Below are positions 61,131-64,000 of a DNA stretch of 64,000 bases, in pieces (positions within the stretch are counted from its first letter, which is position 1; every line of letters begins with the position of its first letter). This DNA is from Riptortus pedestris (taxonomy: Eukaryota; Arthropoda; Insecta; Hemiptera; Alydidae). Location: contig CM032229.1 of assembly GCA_019009955.1 (NCBI GenBank), forward strand, positions 196,469,001 to 196,533,000, in the 5' to 3' direction. The notes under the pieces were generated by a model that did not search any database, was not told the DNA's origin, and was given only the letters and a program-made list of their open reading frames with translations. A program made the position numbers and the translations under genes.

Positions 61131-62411
61131 TTAGTTTGTGTCCATATTACCATCGTCTTTTACATTTTTCTTTTTGTTTTTTTCTCGACGAAAAGAATTC
61201 CGCCTCGGCAATGGCGGAGATTTAAAGTTCTCAGGAACATTCGCTTTTGGCGGGGCTATAGTTCCCGAGGAAGAGTTTAGAGCAGTAATAGAGGGAGGGG
61301 AGGGGGGAGAGGGGGAGACGGGAGTTGGAGACGGGCCGGGAGCGGCGCGGAAGGGAGGGGTGGGAGGGAGAGAGAGAGAGGCCTCAGATAGGCCAGGGAG
61401 TGGGGATACTAATCCAGTCTGGATACTAGCTGCTGCCTGAGTGATACTAGGCTTAATGAGTTCAATGGGATTAACCTCTTTGCAAATATACGCATCAGTT
61501 TGGCATCCTACATCTACACCTTTACGGCTGTTCCTTACAATATCTGAATATGACCTGTCAGCAGTAGTGGGTTGACTTTCTTTATATATTTTTTTTGCGG
61601 CAAAGTAAGTTACCTTGTCTCGAAATTGTACAACTTTAATTTCCTTTTCGGCTAAAAATCGGGGACATTTTATGTCCATACTCTGATGGCCCGATACTTT
61701 ACAGTTTACACAACGAGGTACTATAGTTTCACATTGTTTACCCTTATGTTCTGGCCTAGCACAAAATCCACATGTTTGTTCATTCGAGCATGAATCGGCA
61801 AAGTGTCCTAATTTTAAGCATTTTCTGCACCTAATTGGATTAGGCACATACATTTTTATTCTTAATTTATTAAACCCTACTTTTATAGATTCCGGAAGAG
61901 TTGGAAGGGAGAAAGTGAGAATATATAAATGTGTTTTACGCTCGATTCCACCTTTCTTTGAAATTATCCTTTTTACATCCGTGACACTATCATTCTTTAA
62001 TTCATTCAAAATCTCTGATTCTCCTACCTCTTCTAAATCTGGGCAAAAAATGACCCCTTTGCTTAAATTTAGTTTCTCGTGTCTTTTGACTGTTATTTTT
62101 ACGTTAGTTCCAAAATTTGTGAGTTTAAGAAGTTTTTCAGATTGTTCTTTTGACTTACTTTCAACTAGAATTGTGCCGTTCCTTAATTTTTTTACATTAG
62201 TAGGTTCGCCGCAATAATTATTTATGGCTTTAAATATTAAAAAAGGTGAGATCGTTTTAAGATCTCCCTCGTCTGCTCTCTCAATAATTAAAAATTTGTT
62301 CTTATTTATGTTATCATTTTCCCTCTGATTCCATTCGATATCTATGTCTTTATTCCAATTTCGCTTAGGCCTTTTCCTATGAGGCGAATGGATATCGGGC
62401 GGTTTGTTCAT
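61131..62411 (-). CDS. LINE ORF1, gag-like RNA-binding protein with three CCHC knuckles
   Basis: 426 codons, intact. Binds the element RNA as a ribonucleoprotein for target-primed reverse transcription. Residues about 1-60 are basic and hydrophilic (HRKRPKRNW). About 60-200 looks like an RRM-type gag core (LRNGTILVESKSKEQSEKLL). Three zinc knuckles follow at about residues 203-260: CRKCLKLGHFADSC, CGFCARPEHKGKQC and CVNCKVSGHQSMDIKC. Then a helical segment (FAAKKIYKESQ), a Pro/Ser-rich region (about 335-385, encoded by the C-rich strand of 61270-61385) and a basic tail. The start is the first ATG after the 5' UTR, and the frame has no internal stop. Confidence 0.88.
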   Translation of the reverse strand: MNKPPDIHSPHRKRPKRNWNKDIDIEWNQRENDNINKNKFLIIERADEGDLKTISPFLIFKAINNYCGEPTNVKKLRNGTILVESKSKEQSEKLLKLTNFGTNVKITVKRHEKLNLSKGVIFCPDLEEVGESEILNELKNDSVTDVKRIISKKGGIERKTHLYILTFSLPTLPESIKVGFNKLRIKMYVPNPIRCRKCLKLGHFADSCSNEQTCGFCARPEHKGKQCETIVPRCVNCKVSGHQSMDIKCPRFLAEKEIKVVQFRDKVTYFAAKKIYKESQPTTADRSYSDIVRNSRKGVDVGCQTDAYICKEVNPIELIKPSITQAAASIQTGLVSPLPGLSEASLSLPPTPPFRAAPGPSPTPVSPSPPSPPSITALNSSSGTIAPPKANVPENFKSPPLPRRNSFRREKNKKKNVKDDGNMDTN

Positions 62412-62723
62412 GTTTATGTTTTATCCTTAATAAAATTCTGCCTTATCAACTGAATTTAAATAAATAGAAAAATAAATAAATAAAAGATGAGTAATAAACA
62501 CACACTTCACGTATATATGAAATTATATGTATTAATGCAAAAATTAAAATAACCGAGAGAAAGTAAAAATTTGCAAAAAGACGCAACTGCCGTCTCTCTG
62601 CAATTAATAAAGTAATCTTTTCGTTAAAAAAAAAGAAAGAATATTTTAAAACAAATAATAACATAAAATAATTAAATATAAATGGTTTAGTATAGAAGAG
62701 CTGGCGTATATAACACTTAGCTG

Positions 62724-62747
62724 TGCCGAGCAGGCTAATGCTCGGCA
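62724..62747 (-). other. 8-bp-stem hairpin in LINE 5' UTR
   Basis: TGCCGAGC (62724-62731) and GCTCGGCA (62740-62747) are perfect complements around an 8-nt loop, about 60 nt from the RNA 5' end. In an otherwise AT-rich leader this GC-rich stem stands out. Role unknown: RNA packaging or translation control are possible. Confidence 0.55.
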
Positions 62748-62764
62748 ATAATCCTCTTCAATAA

Positions 62765-62802
62765 ACCGATCCGCACTCGTCGGCTTCTAGAACACGACTC
62801 CT
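62765..62802 (-). promoter_or_regulatory. Putative LINE internal promoter (Inr + DPE)
   Basis: The minus-strand 5' end reads AGGAGTCGTGTTCTAG. Taking the A at 62799 as +1 gives AGTC, compatible with the initiator, and GGATC falls exactly at +28 to +32 (62772 down to 62768), matching the downstream promoter element RGWYV. I, F and Jockey elements are known to use TATA-less Inr/DPE promoters inside the element. The match is suggestive only, since both motifs are short. Confidence 0.45.
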
Positions 62803-63020
62803 ACATGTATAAGAGACGGGAAATATAAAAATATCGAAGACTGTGAAGCCTTATCGAACAAATAATTCTATTATTAGCAAATCCACGGCAAAGATGGGTA
62901 TCAATCCTAAAAACTGGGACGTGTAAATGTCAAAATATTGTGCAATGTAAAGCCTGCTAAAAAATACCATCACCATTCAGCCTCAGATGAATTCCCGGGC
63001 GAAGCCGGGTATCTGAGCTA

Positions 63021-63021
<1 letters not shown>
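62803..63021 (+). mobile_element. Helitron-like element, right part after the LINE
   Basis: Starts with the second copy of the LINE target duplication, continues with the sub-3' region (AAGACTGTGAAGCC...), the hairpin CCCGGGCGAAGCCGGG (62994-63009), TATCTGAG and CTAG at 63018-63021, then T and a TA tract. Confidence 0.75.

Positions 63022-63073
<52 letters not shown>
63022..63073. repeat. (TA)n microsatellite
   Basis: TA repeats to about 63069 between the CTAG ends of two copies in opposite orientation (3' end to 3' end). Confidence 0.93.
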
Positions 63074-64000
63074 CTAGCTAAGGTACCCGGCGATGCCCGG
63101 GAAATCATTGTTGACTTACTAATGATGGTATTTTGATAGCAAGACTTCAATGTGTACAATTACACTTCCGGGTAACTTCAGGGGATTGATATAATAGAAA
63201 TTTTAGTTTTGAAGAATAAATGAAAATATGTTCCTAATCTATCCCTTTACACTTTTTGACTCACCTTTTTTCAATACTCGTAATTCAAACCATAATCATG
63301 GGTAGCATTTATTACAATTAAATATCATCTATAATGAACATATTTCCTTTCAAAAGCCAATCCGAGCTCATATAATATTAGGCAAAGTTTTTGCACGTAA
63401 GATTATATTTGTAATAGTGAATCACACTGGAAACTACTTTCAGTAATGCCAGACGGGAAATTAGTAAACTCAATTATCTAGTAAGGCTCCATTCATCTTC
63501 CGCTCCCGCATGAGACTTCTCAAAATTCTTCTACTTAAATTATTGATTCAAAACATTATTTTAATAATTTATCTACTGGATGGAATTAAATAATGGAGGT
63601 ACCCTGAAAATATCATATCATATATACGCATATTGTTTAAACGCATATTGTTTTTTGTCATAATGACATGACCATTAACGTTTAATTATTATGATAGCAC
63701 ATATTTGTTTCAATAACATCCAGGTACATTATACAAATTAAATAATGGAAATGCTCTTATAGTTTATATTTCTATTGGAAATAAATAACAAAGTTATTTT
63801 CTAGGAAAAATAAATAAATGAGGAGGGCGTGACGAAGATTTATACCTCACTAATCGGAATCATACTTTGAACTATCATACATAACATCATTTGTCATAGT
63901 ATTCATTTATTAAAACCCCTTAAATGAGTACTAATATAATTATTGACTCCCGTTTAGCGTATATCCCGTGTTTACTTCATTTTACGACAAAAGTGAATGC
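63074..64000 (-). mobile_element. B-type Helitron-like element, continues off the window
   Basis: CTAG at 63074-63077 and hairpin GCCCGGG region (ACCCGGCGATGCCCGGG) at about 63084-63100. The whole stretch is a near-identical inverted counterpart of 21797-22756, with small indels. It has reached the A-type module sequence (CATTTTACGACAAAAGTGAA) by base 64000; the 5' end is outside. Confidence 0.7.

Larger units (their letters stand above)
56736..62802 (-). mobile_element. Full-length I/Jockey-type LINE (6,067 bp) with 12-bp TSD
   Basis: The target-site duplication ACATGTATAAGA is at 56724-56735 and 62803-62814 (a flanking T may make it 13 bp). Uninterrupted paralogous sites occur at about 1048-1072 and 46985-47005. 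Sense strand is minus: 5' UTR 62412-62802, ORF1 62411-61131, an intergenic gap of about 300 bp, ORF2 60830-57161 with endonuclease, RT and RNase H, then a 3' UTR of 425 bp. The ORF2 stop TAA runs straight into A37. A second A31 run follows at 56952-56982, yet the terminus itself (CAACCTCATCTACA) has no poly(A). RNase H after RT and a three-knuckle ORF1 place it among I/Jockey-group LINEs. Confidence 0.92.

Noticed and set aside
61138..61440. 100-codon plus-strand Gly/Glu-rich frame
   Set aside because: It is antisense to the Pro-rich part of LINE ORF1.
56736..62802. Retrovirus or other viral origin for the large element
   Set aside because: There are no LTRs, protease or envelope. The endonuclease is APE-type and the order endonuclease-RT-RNase H is that of a non-LTR retrotransposon.

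Overview
The window reads as arthropod nuclear DNA, most likely an insect. Evidence: AT-rich sequence, an exon/intron-structured aldo-keto reductase gene on the minus strand, and a dense nest of eukaryotic mobile elements (non-autonomous Helitron-like elements, I/Jockey-type and RTE-type LINEs, mariner, Merlin, piggyBac). There are no operons, bacterial genes, tRNAs, rRNAs or CRISPR arrays that I can support. The species cannot be named from the sequence.

Host gene: three exons of one NADPH-dependent aldo-keto reductase lie on the minus strand at 41381-41581, 18111-18364 and 12194-12353. They join in frame across a 23.0 kb intron and a 5.8 kb intron. They give about 205 residues of a protein that usually has about 320. 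The 5' exons (catalytic Asp, Tyr, Lys) and probably the last exon lie outside the window. Almost everything else here is therefore intronic or immediately flanking DNA of this gene.

Layout. 1-5173: five Helitron-like copies. 5174-5676: a nearly pure (C15A) minisatellite. 5892-11930: a 109-bp satellite of about 55 copies. 12194-18364: two AKR exons with repeats between them. 18.7-31 kb: Helitron-like copies and another dispersed family (C). 31.46-35.08 kb: a decayed I-type LINE, split by a Merlin transposon and a piggyBac-type MITE. 35.6-36.2 kb: a 67-bp minisatellite. 38.3-41.36 kb: a 30-bp satellite of about 101 copies that stops about 25 bp from an AKR splice donor. 41.6-44.3 kb: family C and a mariner with an inverted end. 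44.3-56.7 kb: Helitron-like copies carrying an RTE fragment, an internally deleted mariner and a piggyBac 3' remnant. 56736-62802: a full-length I/Jockey-type LINE with a perfect 12-bp target-site duplication, inserted in another Helitron-like copy. 63.07-64 kb: a further Helitron-like copy running off the window.

The dominant family has the terminal anatomy of Helitrons. It has a 5' TC-(TA)n-AAATTG start and a 3' GC-rich hairpin about 8 nt before CTAG. All five two-ended copies I examined base by base sit between A and T with no target duplication. Its interior is built from about 298-bp modules, each carrying a 12-bp-stem hairpin. The nesting gives a relative history: Helitron-like copies are the substrate; the mariner at 51.8 kb and the LINE at 56.7 kb came later; Merlin entered an already resident LINE.
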